Source: Owenia fusiformis
Taxonomy: Eukaryota > Annelida > Polychaeta > Sabellida > Oweniidae
DNA length: 62,000 bases
NCBI GenBank assembly: GCA_903813345.2
Contig: CAIIXF020000058.1
Span: 1-62,000, forward strand
Direction: 5' to 3'
Shown piece after piece: positions 1-13,600 of this stretch; position 1 is the stretch's first letter, and the number at the start of each line of letters is the position of its first letter. A program made the translations under genes and the position numbers. The notes beneath the pieces are model-generated. The model searched no databases and was not told where the DNA came from. It saw only the letters and a program-made list of their open reading frames with translations.

Positions 1-1320
1 GTCAGGGTTACATGATCCCATCAAACTGCAAATAATCATACCCCAGATGCGAAAGATGTAAAAATTGAGGGTCCGAAATAATCCCATTAGACAGGGCATA
101 CATTTACTTCATTCTATCGTTCACAATTGTATATAAGAGTTAATAAATATGTATGAATTACTCAATTAACACAAAACACTTTTCAAACTTTTTATGTTAT
201 AAGATGTTATGTCTTTATCATGATTGTCACTATTTGTTCATTAAGCGATTTATTATTAGCATGACTTTGTTAGCGTCTTTGACTGGCTTAATTTTATCTA
301 CTTGCTAATAACTGTCACATCTGGTGAATGTCAATTTCAGCATTATTATTGCATTGAAAATACAACCAGCCATTTGGTCATTATAGTGGGCTATACTGGT
401 CATAGGGAACACTGAATAGGCTTCATAAAGACATGAATTCTGTTCTGTGTTCACACATACTCCAATGGCCATTTCACTCTTTTCTGGACGTCGTGTCTTG
501 TACAAAATCCTTCCTGAGATTTCATGGATGCAAATATGCACCTCAATTACAAAACAATTATTAAACAGGGGCCAATTTATGACAACCCTTTCATCATTTA
601 CCTCTCATAAGCCTTCCTTATTAAATAAATAGGGGGTCCTCAGGACACTTCCCTTTACTAAATTGTCAATCCATGAGCACAGTCTGCCACACATGTCCAA
701 TACATAGGGTGACTGTGCTCTAATGAATACAAAATGTCTTTAGTATTATGCTAGTCAGCATTTTAATACCTTAATATCAGATCTTCTCATGGGTCATATT
801 GAATGACTCCAGTCTTGAAAGCCCTTGGAATATAATCATTGAATCAATCATCAAAATGATCATTCATTTCATTAATCACATTGTTCTCATAAAATGCTGT
901 GCAATGTAACTATTTACATAGAATGACTATAATTACATTTCACACATTTTAGCAACATTCTAATTACTAATCACATTTAAATAATTTCATTGAAAATTTG
1001 TGTAAACTAATTTACAGTGCAAAATTCTAGTCAGATCTAAAAGTCATGTACAAAATATAATTTACAATATCTTACAAATGATATTTCATTTCTAATTATT
1101 TAGTCCTACAATGATGATTCACATTGTTACATACATACATTCATTAAATTAAAGTACTAATATACAAACTATGACAAATGAAGAATCAACTTCAATCTCA
1201 TTTGGACATAAATAAAATTCAAACTATACATAACAATAATACTGCACATTTTAAAGCACTACAAACTGTCAATAACAATGTGACTCAACATTTGTTACAT
1301 TTATTAATTATGTCTATTGT
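1..1320 (-). other. 3' untranslated region and downstream flank
   Basis: AT-rich sequence with no Ig or Fn3 coding on either strand. On the minus strand AATAAA occurs at 1300-1305, only 16 bases past the stop codon, and again overlapping the stop (1320-1325) and at 249-254. Which, if any, is used for polyadenylation cannot be told from sequence. Confidence 0.5.
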
Positions 1321-1625
1321 TTATTTTTTGTCTCCTCCTCGTTGCCAGTATGGTATACTCTCATATGCACAGTATCTATAATGGTATTTCCATGTACTGT
1401 GTTTACATTTGCGTTGATGATGATGGTGTTCATCCTCAGTTTCTGTTACTCCTTCTGTAAATTGGCTATGCAACCAGCCTGAGTCTATCTCATCCCAAAC
1501 TGTAGACTTCTCTGGTTCACCTACACCATTGTGTGGGAAAAGGAAGTCACCACGTTGTACATGTTCTGTAGGCTGGGCAGAACTAGCATGGGCATCGTCA
1601 TATATTCCAAATGCTGGGGCTTGTT
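1321..1625 (-). CDS. Exon 69: unique C-terminal tail and stop codon
   Basis: The acceptor TGTTTCAG|AA is in phase 1. It encodes about 100 residues ending in TAA at 1321-1323. The tail begins EQAPAFGIYDDAHASS, has an acidic middle (STVWDEIDSGW, VTETEDE), a His run (HHHHQRKCKH), and a basic aromatic end (STWKYHYRYCAYESIPYWQR). I do not recognise it; it is neither Ig, Fn3 nor kinase. Two possible phase 1 donors lie inside it (after CACAATG and GGTGTAG), so I cannot exclude a longer isoform reading past this exon. Confidence 0.75.
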
Positions 1626-4600
1626 CTGAAACATAATATCACCATGATAAATTGATATACATATATGACATAATTTGAGTTTTCAATTTATTTTCATGTT
1701 TGCTTTTCAATTTTGAGAATGCAAAAGCTGTCAATGTTAACATTTTATTTCAATACAAGATCAAAAAACTTACCAAGTAGTCTCCTTGGTATAATTGGAT
1801 CCTTAGTATCAAGTGGTTCACTGACACCATAATGATTCTCAGCCATTACATGGAAGTAGTATTGTGAATTTTCATTCAATCCTTGTACACTGTATGTTGT
1901 AACATTGGCTTCAGTTTCACCAAGTTTGCGCCATTCTCTCTCACCAACAATACGCCCCTCTACGATGTATCTCAAGACAGGTGAACCACCATCATTTATA
2001 GGTGGGTGCCATTGAAGAGTCACAGTTTCACGTGTCACCTTCATAGCTCTCAATGGGCCATCAGGTTCATCAGGTGCACCTAAACACATTAATTTTGTCA
2101 AAATATCATTCTGTCAAGTTATGTCATCTAATCTTTTACTTATCAGAAACATATTTAGATAATATGAAACTAGGAAATCTTATTAGAATATAAATATGAA
2201 CTTACTGTATGGTGATTTTGGTATGACTGGATCTTCAGTCTCAAGTGGTGGACTAAGACCCATTGCATTCTTGGCCATAATACGGAACCAGTATCTCTTG
2301 TTTTCCTTTAGTCCAGGAATATGGCATACACGATCTAGAATTCCAGCATCTCCACCAATACGTTCAATGTTTTCAACAACAGACCATGTGTTTCCACGAA
2401 GATCATATTGTTCAACAACATAAGATTCTACTGGGCATCCACCATCATGTATAGGTCTCTGCCATGTCAGCGTTATGCTGTTCTCTGTGATGTTACGGAC
2501 CTCAAGCAGCAATGGTGCAGTTGGTGGTCCTTGAAAAATAATTTGAATTTTTTTATGAAATGAATTTATCACTGCATCAGAGTAATAAACAGCCAAAATT
2601 CTTAATCGCCAAAAAAAGCATATGATTAAATAAAGCAACTAAAGTGTAGTAATTAATATACCTGGTGGCTTTCTTGGGTGCACTGTGTGTTCCAAGTCTT
2701 TTGGCTCACTAGCTCCCCATTTGTTGACAGCAATAACACGGAAGTTGTACTCCCATCCTTCAATTAGGTCATGTACAGTATAGGTATGGGTATGTGGTTC
2801 TACCTCAGCAGCCTTGAACCAGGTTCCACCCTTGGCATCTTTGTACTCTATGATATAATGAGTTAAGCTGGCAGATGATCTTTGTGATGGTCTCTGCCAG
2901 GATAATGTCACAGAATTCTTTGTCTTCGCTATTGAATCAAATGAGGATGGTGGTCCAGGAATAGCAGTTGGTGAAAGAGGTCTTACTGCTTCATGGAGTT
3001 CTAGAGGAACCCCAAGACCTTCTTGGTTCTCAGCAATCACTCTGAAGAAATATGTTTTGCCTTCTCTCAGATGTGGTACAGTATAACTGGTCAATCCCTC
3101 TACAGACCCAGCAGGCTTCCATATGCGGCTATGCTTATCATGCATTTCTATGACATAGCGTGTAATGGGGGCACCACCATCATCTCTAGGTGGAGTCCAT
3201 TGTAGACTTACACTGTCTGCTAGAATGTTAGTAACTTCAAAGAATGATGGAGCACCTGGTTTACTATATGGGCTCTCAACCAACACAGTGTCTGTCATTT
3301 CTAAGTATCGTCCAGTGCCATATTTGTTCAATGCAGCTACACGGAGGAAGTAATGATGTCCCTTAGTTAGTGTATTAAATCTGTATTCATATGTGTCTCT
3401 GGGGAGTTGAGACTCCACAATCCATCCAGGTATTTGTGTGTCATGTTTTTCGACAACATATCCAGTAATTGGTGCACCACCTTCAATCTTGGGTGGATGC
3501 CATTTCATAACAACAGTCTCTTTGAATATACGAGTTTCCAGTGGTCCAACAGGAGCATATGGAGGTTCTGAAAATATATATGATTACATGCTTATTATGT
3601 TGCATATAAAATGTGGTATATTTTTCAGAATCACTTTTATTGATTGAACTTAGAGATTAGTTTTTAAAATGAAACAACTTTTAAACTTACCATCTGGTCT
3701 TGTAGCCTGTACAGGTTTCTCCATGGTATATGGTTCACTCAACCCACAGTCATTGATGGCACAGACTCTGAATTGATATTGCTGTCCATTGCGCAAGTTT
3801 GGTACAGTATACATAGAGGTATATGGACCAACCCGCCCAACACGAATCCATTCCTGGGATCCATGAGAACGCTGCTCGATGTAATATCCAAGAATTCGAC
3901 TGCCTCCATCCTCAGTTGAAATATTCCAAGATAGTGATACATTGTTTGGTGTAACACGGAATGCTTTCAATCCACTTGGTGGACCTGGTACCTCTGTAAT
4001 TACATAAGTTTATTCATTTTTAATAAAGATTAATTTAAATATAAACAGACCTGAGTTATTATTCTATTGTTGCCACTAAGCTGTTTTATATATCAGCTCA
4101 TCTAAATGATAAATTGAAAGAATAAAATGTTTTCATCAGACTTGATTTTGATACTTTATTGGTTGTTGGCTATGCTTATTGTTTTTAATATTGCATCTTG
4201 ATATCATCATTTGAAAGTGCCAAAGGAGCTTACCTGGTGGTCTTCTTGATACAATAGGTTCATGATTGGCCAAGTATTCTCCTTTTCCCTCTTCATTCTC
4301 AGCACAGATACGGAAGATATATTCACTGCCTTCAATAAGGTTTGTAACCCTCAATTCATGCTGAGATCTTGGTACTGTGGCGACGGGGACCCAGTTCACA
4401 CGAGTACGATCTCTGCGCTCTATGTGGTACTTGGTGATTGGTTTTCCTCCATCTTCCCTTGGTGGTTGCCAAGCAATATCAACAACAGTTTTGTCAATAT
4501 TGTTGTATGTGATTGGTCCTCGAGGAGCATATGGTGTGCTGAATGGACTGGCTGGTGTAACAGCAACACCCAGTTCAAGGGGATGTGACAGTCCAACATC

Positions 4601-7600
4601 ATTTTCAGCTAGCACACGGAAATAGTAATCATTTCCTTCAATAAGATCTCTCATTGTGTATGTGCAGAGTCCAGAGCTTACTCTATCAACAGGTGTCCAG
4701 AAAATACTCCAGAATTCTCTGACTTCTACGATGTAGCCAGTAACTGGGGCACCTCCATCTGCTTCTGGTGGAGTCCAGCTAAGTTTCACTGAGTCCTTCT
4801 GTACATCAACAACCTTCAATGGTCCTCTTGGCATAGATGGTGGGAACTTCTGTCTGGTTGGTATAATGGGTCTATCTGACTGGCGGTGAGCACTGACACC
4901 TACCTCATTTTCAGCTCTCACTGAAAAGAAGTACCTAACACCTTCTCTAAGTCCATGGACTGTGTATCTAGATATATATGGATCAACTGATGCAACAGTT
5001 TCCCAAACATCAGAGTCCTCGGGCCTAACATCGATATGGAATGCGGTAATTGCAGAGCCACCATCATCATAAGGGTGGCGCCATTCAATCGTGGCACTAT
5101 CTTCAGTCACCTGGGAAAGACGGATATACATTGGAGTAGTTGGGGCTTCGGTTTTACGTCTTGGAATAATGGTTTGTTCAACTTGAAGTGGTTTGCTTTC
5201 ACCTTCCATGTTGATTGCTTTTACTCTCAGGTTGTATTCATTACCAACGAGGAGGTTACGCACTTTATGTCTGGTTATGTATGGCCCAGTATGGGCTATC
5301 TTATGCCATTGTAAGCGGTTTGCCTCCCTTCCTTCAATGACGTAAGCCTGGATAGGAGTTCCTCCATCATTGATAGGTGGCTGCCATTCTATCTCAGCTG
5401 AATTGGCATCAATACTTAATAGCTTGATGGGTCCAACTGGGGGTGATGGTTTGTTGAATGGACTGGCAACAAGAATTGGTCTGTCCACTTCAAGAGGGAT
5501 ACCAAAACCAGCTCTGTTCACACCAAGCACTCTAAACATGTAATCATTTCCTTCAGTCAGGTCAGATATATGATACATGGTCTCAGCCGCATCAACTCTG
5601 CTGACCTTGGTCCAATTTGGTCTCCAGCTCTCGCGTTTTTCAATCTGGTAGCTAGTGATAGGTGCACCTCCATCATCTTCTGGGTGGTCCCAGTGGATAA
5701 CAACAGAGTCTCTATAGATCTCACTGATACGAAGGCCACCAGTAGGTCTGCTTGGAGGTACTGGAAATGCAAAGTAGAATTCATATAGATTTATATCTCA
5801 ATAATATCTTAAAATTATCTTAGAAAATCCAGTACTATTCAGGTAAAGTTTATATGTAAAATGCTTCTGACACAGAAATAAATTAATATTAAATTTAAAC
5901 TAAAAAATATCACATTCAAATTCTTCAAAATATGTAGTTCATTTATCAAAAAAATTAGGGATAACAATAAAACGCTTAAACTTACCAATTGGTTTGGATG
6001 GCTGAATTGGTTCGGATTCAATAAAGTGGCTCTGTCCAGCTTCATTAACTGCAGCAATGCGTACTTGGTACTCATGTCCTTCTCTAAGGCCACTCACACT
6101 GTACCTTGTTGTGTTCTTGCCTACAGTCTTCAGTTTGTCCCATGTACCAGCTCTTGTGTCCATGATCTCAATGTTGTATGACTTGATGTTGGTGTCTATT
6201 GGTGGTGCCCACCAGTCAATGTCGAAGCTTGTAGGTCCAACATTGGTGATACGGATTGTGCCTGGAGGTGTTGTTGGCGGCTCTGTAAACACAATCAATT
6301 CAATTAGTATAAACATTCGCGAGTGGTTTTTCATTTTTCAATTGTATTCTTCTTTGAAATATCAAGGGTCATTGGTTTGAGTCTTTTTCCATTATGTAAC
6401 ATGTAAGTATAAATATCACATAGAATATCATAATATGAATGCACAAATGTGTATCAATTTGCCGCCTGGCATACCTGGTGAACCTCTGGGAATGGCAGGT
6501 CTACGAGATGTAAGTGGGTCACTGACTCCCTCAACATTCTCAGCATACACTCTGAACATGTATGGATCTCCTTCCTTCAGGTACTGGATCTTGCACTTCA
6601 GCTGGTCTCCACCAACTGTTGCAGTCCTATACCAGGTTCTGTACTTATCCTCTAGCATCTCTATGATGTAGAATGTCACTGGGGAACCTCCATCATTTAT
6701 TGGTGGTCTCCAGTTGAGAGTCACTGAGCTGCTTGTTATGTTGCTGTATTCTATAGGACCAACTGGTTCAGATGGGTAGGCTGTAATATAAATTAATTTC
6801 TTATTTTATGTTGTAAGGGAAATTGTGTTGATTAATCAGCATGATTAATACATGCAGCATCAAGCAAAACATCAATGCAATGGTTTCTTTAATGCAATGT
6901 GCATTGGGTTATTCCATTCAGCCATTAAGGCCTAGTTAGTACATGATCAGTCATAATTCTGGCCCATGCATAAGGTGATTTTTTGATAGAACCCATCTTC
7001 ATCTAGAGCAGTGTGGCATGCCAATAGGAATTTGGGTATTAAGGCCTTAAATGATTCTATCTACATATTTATCATGCAACATTAGGAATCTAAGCTAGTT
7101 AACTCACCTTCCCCTCTATGCATACCGATTTCCAAAAAAGCTTGTCATCAGTGTATAAAAAGGAAGGAGTAGGCTTAGTCTTACAGAGGCTAGTAGGGTG
7201 AGCCATGCAGGGTCCTAAGCTATGAGTCTTCTTAACTAAAAGTCTTATATACATCCCCAAGTACCAAGATATCTATGCTATAGCACCAGTCGCGAAATTG
7301 AGTTGATCATAAGATATATGAAAGATGTTGAGTGTTCATAACGAGACTTAATATTCATTCCCAAGTACCAAGATATCTACGCTATAGTGGGAATCGCGAA
7401 ATTGAGTTGATCATAAGATATATGAAAGCTGTTGAGTGTTCATTATGAGACTTAATATTCATTCCCAAGTACCAGGATATCTACACTATAGCGGCAATCG
7501 CGAAATTGAGTTGATCATAAGATATATGAAAGCTGTTGAGTGTTCATAATGAGATTTAATATACATTCCCAAGTACCAAGATATCTACGCTATAGCGACA

Positions 7601-10600
7601 GTCGCGAAATTGAGTTGATCATAAGATATATGAAAGGTGATGAATAATCAAGACTATATATACAGTCCCAAGTACCAAGATAATAGCACTAGTTGCACAA
7701 TTGAGTTTGGGTGGTCATGATTTTACTTTGATTTTTGTAAAAATGTTTAACATTTTGAAACTATATCTACATTGAATCAAGGCATTTTGATTTCTACATC
7801 AATGGAATCAGTAAAGTTACTGCATGCACATAAGTAAATTGTCAGAATACAAATTAGTTGAAAAATGCGATCAAATATAGTTTTTTTTAAAATTTCTTGA
7901 AAGGATTCTGTATTAAGAGTTAGTATATATCATAACACATACTTATTAGTGTATCACTCTATTAGACAAGTATCCATCACCACAAATCCCAGCCACAAAT
8001 ATCATTTGAATCATTCCACAATTTTTTTTTTTTTTCTTAATAATATAGACATGTGCCATTGAAATATGTTCAGCAATACAATCAAATATATTCATGCTAT
8101 CTATTTTCCTCTCAATTGGGCAATTAACACCTCCATAATCAAAATGTTTTTCTACTTACTGTAAGGACTCTTTGCCTTGACGTAGTTATCGAGTTCCAAT
8201 GGTTCACTGGATCCGATGTTGTTCTCAGCAAAGACTCTGAAGATGTAGTCATTGCCCTCATAGAGATTTCCAACTCTGTGACGTGTACGTGCAGAGTCAA
8301 CCGTAGCAACCTTTGCCCAGTTGCCACCTTGGCGATCACGGCGCTCTATGATGTAACGGTTGATCTCAGCGCCATCTATACTTGGTGGGGATCTCCATTC
8401 AAGGGACACAGAGTCACGTTGAATGTCTATGACCTTCAAGTCAGATGGGGCTTCAGGTTTCTCTGCAATATAACAATAATTCAACATAATATCCAAGCAT
8501 CAATTTTGATCATTTGATACATTTCATTTACAGTACGGGTAACTTTGTATTGTTGATAATATTTCATCGATAGTTCCAAATAAATGGCAATATTTACCCA
8601 AGACTGTAACTGGCATTACAGCATTAGTTTCTCCTACAGCATTTCTGGCTACAACCTTGTAATCTCCTTGGTCATTCTTGGCAGCTCTCTGTATAGTGAG
8701 TGTACTATAGATGTCACTTGTTTGTATGCTTACACGGCCACCATCGTAAAGCTCCTTAGATCCACGGAACCAGGAGATTTTAGGCTTAGGAGCACCCTCG
8801 TAGCGTACACGTATAGTTAGAGTAGAGTCAATACGTAGAGTCATACCCTCTCTCATTCTAGAGTCAAACTGTAGAGTGGGGGGAACTGGAAACAAGTAAA
8901 TAACATTGTAAAATGTATGAATAGAAATCTACAATTTATAGTATATTTATTGCCATTAATTTACATATATTAAGAGTTACAAAATATTTTAAAATGAAAA
9001 AAAAAATTATTTGAATCTCTGTACACTGAATGGTTATTTTTATAATTTCAGAGTGCCAGAGTGAAAGTTGTGTACTCACTATTGATTGAGAGTTGTGCCT
9101 CAGTTGAAGTGTATCCCAGTGGATTAGTGGCTTCACATAGGTAAGTACCCTCATCTCTATGACTAGCATCAGCAATAATCAATGTAGCAAAGTTATTCTC
9201 ATACACCATCTCATGGCGCTTGGTTTCATATACTTCCATCTGGTTCTTGGACCACCTTATGCTTGGTGTTGGTTTGCCAATAATCTTGCAGTGTAGTTTG
9301 GCCATCTCACCAGCAAGGACAGACAGTTTCTTCAAAGGTTCAATCACCTTAGGGGCATCTCCTACCAGTGGCTCCCTGGCTGTGATTCTCTTTGAGGTCT
9401 GAGATGGTTCACTAACTCCAGCCTTGTTCTCAGCTAGGACTCTGAACTCATAGTCCATGCCCTTGCTAAGATTAGGTACAATGTATGTAGTGTTGGATAC
9501 AGTTTCACCAATGTTGCATTGAGACCATGTAAATGATCCCATGAGGCGCATCTCAATGATGTAGTTTGTGATCTTGCTTCCTCCATCACTGTATGGTGCA
9601 GACCATCTTAGAGTGGCATGATCACTGGTTATGTTATAAACATCAGGTTGACCTGGAGCATCGGGCTTATCAAATGGATCTTTAGCCTTTATGAGATTTG
9701 TTGCATCAGAATATCTGCTTGCTCCGGCCTCATTCACTGCACTAACTCTAAACTGGTACTCATTACCTTCCATGACATCAGTGATTGTATACTCTGTCTC
9801 AGGAATGAGTGTCTTGGAGACCTTCGTCCATCTGTAGCTTCCAGGAGTGATGCGCTCCAGAATATATCCTCTGATTGGTGCACCACCATCATCAAGTGGT
9901 TTCTTCCATGATAGTGTTATAGATCTCCTGCTCACTGATTCAACTTTTAGGCCAGATGGGGCTTCTGGTACCAGATATGGACACTTGGCTGATACAGGTC
10001 TGGTTAACTCCATAGGCTCACCAATACCTACATGGTTTTCAGCTGATACCCTGAAATAATATTCAGTACCCTCCATGAGTCTATCAACAGTGTAATTTCT
10101 CTCCCTCTCTCTGACACTACTAACTGTGGTCCAAACATTGCGACTTGCTTCACGTTTCTCAATCACATAACCTTTAAGATCTCCGCAGTCTCCTTCGGGT
10201 GCTTCCCATTCTAAATCTACAGAATCAGCAAGGATTTTGGACACACGGATGGACGCAGGTGCAGGGGGTTTGTCTTGGACTTGGAACTCAAATGCAGCAT
10301 TTTCGCTACCAACTTGGTTTTCGACAACAATTCTGTAAACACCAGTATCTGCCTTTGTTGTGTTCCTCACACTAAGCATAGAGAATGAGTCAGATTCATC
10401 TATGCCTATTCTGTAAGAGCCTTCTAAAGGCTTCTCATTGTGGAACCACTGGACTTTAGCAGCTGGACTGGCTGTAAAGTTAACCTGGATGATAATGGAA
10501 TGACCAGCTTTGACAGTGTTTATCTTCCTAGCCATGTTCTGGTCATACTCTAGTTTAGGTTTGGTGTGCATTGTCAGAGTAGCTTTGGTGTCAACACGGC

Positions 10601-13600
10601 CCATCATATTACTGGCTTCACATCTGTATTTACCAGCATCAGTTGTCTCAGTGTCAGCAATCTCAAGTCTAGCCACATTGTCTTTGTATGTGATGTAGTA
10701 TTTATCAGAATGGTACACTTCACGTGCATTCTTAAACCAACGGATTTCAGCTGCTGGTTCACCGGGAGTGATGCGACATTCGAGGATAGCAGATCTGGGA
10801 GCTTCAACTGTAACATTGGTGAGAGATTGAGTTACAGTTGGCTCTTTACCCTTGGAGCGTTGCTTCACAATGGTTGGTTGTGTCACTTCAGAGGGAGGAC
10901 CAACACCTGCCTTGTTCTCAGCTGCTACACGGAATTCATATTCCTGATCTTCTGTTAGGTCCATAACCTTGTAAGTGGTGTCTGGAACATTCTCTCCTGC
11001 ATTGGCATTGATCCATTTGAATCCACCAGCAATGCGGTAATCAATGACGTAATTGAATGGTACACTTCCGCCATCATATTCAGGTGCAGACCAGGAAAGA
11101 ACCACTGATTTCTTCTTGATTTCACTGATACGTGGTACACTTGGCTTGCCTGGTTTATCCCATGGATCTTTAGCAGTGAATCTGTTGGAGGCTTCACTTG
11201 GAATACTCATGCCAGCTCTGTTCTCTGCAATCACTCTTACCTCATAGTCGGTACCATCAAGGAGTCCAGTTACAATGTACTTGGTGTCTCTAATGAGATC
11301 CACACTAGCTTTCACCCAGTTGGTGCTGGTGGTGGCTCGGCGTTCAATGTGGTAACCTTGGACTGGGGCACCTCCATCGTTAAAGGGGGGCCTCCATGTG
11401 ATGACACAGGAGTCTTTGTATACCTCAGTAACCTTGGGAGATGCTGGGGCATCAGGTACATCTGAAACATAGTAAGCAATCTTAGAATGTATTAAAGGAC
11501 ATTGTATTTGATTCCATGTATTGGTACATTTGTAGTATTAGCCTACTGTATATTTTACAATAAAGCCAAAAAGGAAATAATATAAAAAACATGATTATTA
11601 GTTTTAAACCCTATAATTACTAACAGAAGAAAGAGAAGTTATCATTTGAAACCTTTCTTAAGCTGATAAAGCAGGAATCCTAAAATTCCCAGAACTTACC
11701 ATATTTAGCCTTTGGAGACACTGGCTCTGTGATTTCAGTAAATTCACCTACACCACACTGGTTCTCAGCTGCCACTTGGAACATGTAGTTTCCTTCAGCC
11801 AAGCGAGTCACAGTGAACTTGTTATCTTGGGTACTTCCAGCTGTCTGCCAGATTCTACGAGATGTCTCACGTTTCTCAATGACATACTCTCTGATCTCAC
11901 ATCCACCATCATCCTTAGGTTTGTCCCATTGCAGAGTGATGGCTTCTTCGCCAATGTTTGCCACATCTAGGTTCCTTGGAGCAGTTGGTTTGTCAATGAC
12001 AACTATTTTGAAGTTGAATGATGTATCGCCATATTCATTTTTCAATGTGACCTTGTAGGATCCAGAATCTTTGCGGTCTGCACGTGAGATTGAAAGAGCA
12101 GTTAGGCCCTTGATTGTTTCAGTTCTGACTCTACGGTTCTCCATGAGTACCTCATTGTCAACAGTCCAACTGACCTTAGGCTGGGGTGCTGCGATGAATG
12201 GAACTTCAATTGTCATGCTATTGTTTGCACGTAGGATTATGGTATCTTTGTAATCCTTGTCCATCACACATCTTGGTGCAGCTACAAATAAAATATTACA
12301 TGAATCTTTGTTCAACTTCAATTAAACATAAAGACATTATTTCCCATTGTTATTATCTATAGTCATTCACATATACATATACATTCATTTTACAATATGA
12401 TCCCAAGTCAAAAGATTTTTGACATGGTGATCAGTTTCTTCCATGTTAACAGAATGTTTAATGCATTTTTTACATTTTAATAAATCATTTAATAAATCAT
12501 GTAAATGAATACCTTGTACAGCTAGGGCAGCAGAACATCTCTTATGTTTAGCAATGACAGTGTATTCTCCAGCATCATCAGCATCAACATTCTTGATGAT
12601 CAGTTTATGCTTCTTGCCATCATCAATAGTCTCATATTTGTTGCTTGCAGATCTGAGAAGTTGACCATCCTTCAACCATTGTATTGGTACATTAGCCTTG
12701 GACACTTCACAATCAAATGTGGCACTCTCACCTATCTCCTTCACAGATACATCTGTCATTCTCTTGGTGAACTCTACCTGCTCCTCTGTAAGTACAATAA
12801 AATACATTAATTTCAATTTAAAGGGGTAAGCCAAATAATCATAGCATACATGTACAATCTCTGTAATGAAGCCAAGTACATACAGATAAAGATAATAGAT
12901 ATACATATACCATGCTTTCCTCTTAATGTTTATGGTAAATAATGTTTACTAACCATATTTGGCAGCAGATGAGATGAGAGAAGGTTCACTATGTCCAGCA
13001 CGGTTCTCAGCAAACACTCTGAACTCATACTCTTCTCCTTCCTTGAGGCCAGTCATATTGTAGGTTGTCTTAGTGAGTACCTCATCTTTGTTGACAGTCT
13101 TCCATCTGAAGTCTCCAACAACTCTCATCTCGAGGGTGTAGTTAGTTATAGGGCTTCGGCCATCATCATAAGGTGGAGACCAGACTATAGTAGCCTCATC
13201 CTTAGAGATGCTGGCATCAGGCATTCCAGGTGCTCCGGGGACATCATATGGTCGTCTTGCCTTGAATGTTCCAGTTGAATCAGATGGTTTACCTAATCCA
13301 GCTGCATTTTCAGCAACAACTCTAAAGTCATATTCTTGTTCTTCAACCAGATCACCAATCTTGTAATGGTTTGCTCTGATTGGTTGCTTGTTGACCTTGA
13401 CCCATCTTGTACTGAAAGGTTGGCGACGTTCAATATAGAAGCCAGTTATTTCAGATCCACCATCTTTGGATGGTTCAGTCCATGAAAGTCTGCATGAGTC
13501 TGCTGTGATCTCATCAACCTCCAGGCCATATGGAGCACCTGGTGGGTTAAATGGTAATTTAGCAGTGACAGACTCCTTCAGTTCAAATGGTTCACTGGTT

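Noticed and set aside
305-541. Minus-strand open frame downstream of the stop codon, as a further exon
   Set aside because: No Ig, Fn3 or kinase similarity and no clear acceptor in phase. Left as 3' flank.
8023-8037. T run as a retroposon tail
   Set aside because: No adjacent element body or target duplication visible; short homopolymer in an AT-rich intron.
1321-8462. A titin-type kinase domain hidden in the C-terminal part
   Set aside because: No glycine-rich loop, VAIK-like, HRD or DFG motif in any exon there. All coding sequence is Fn3 except the tail.
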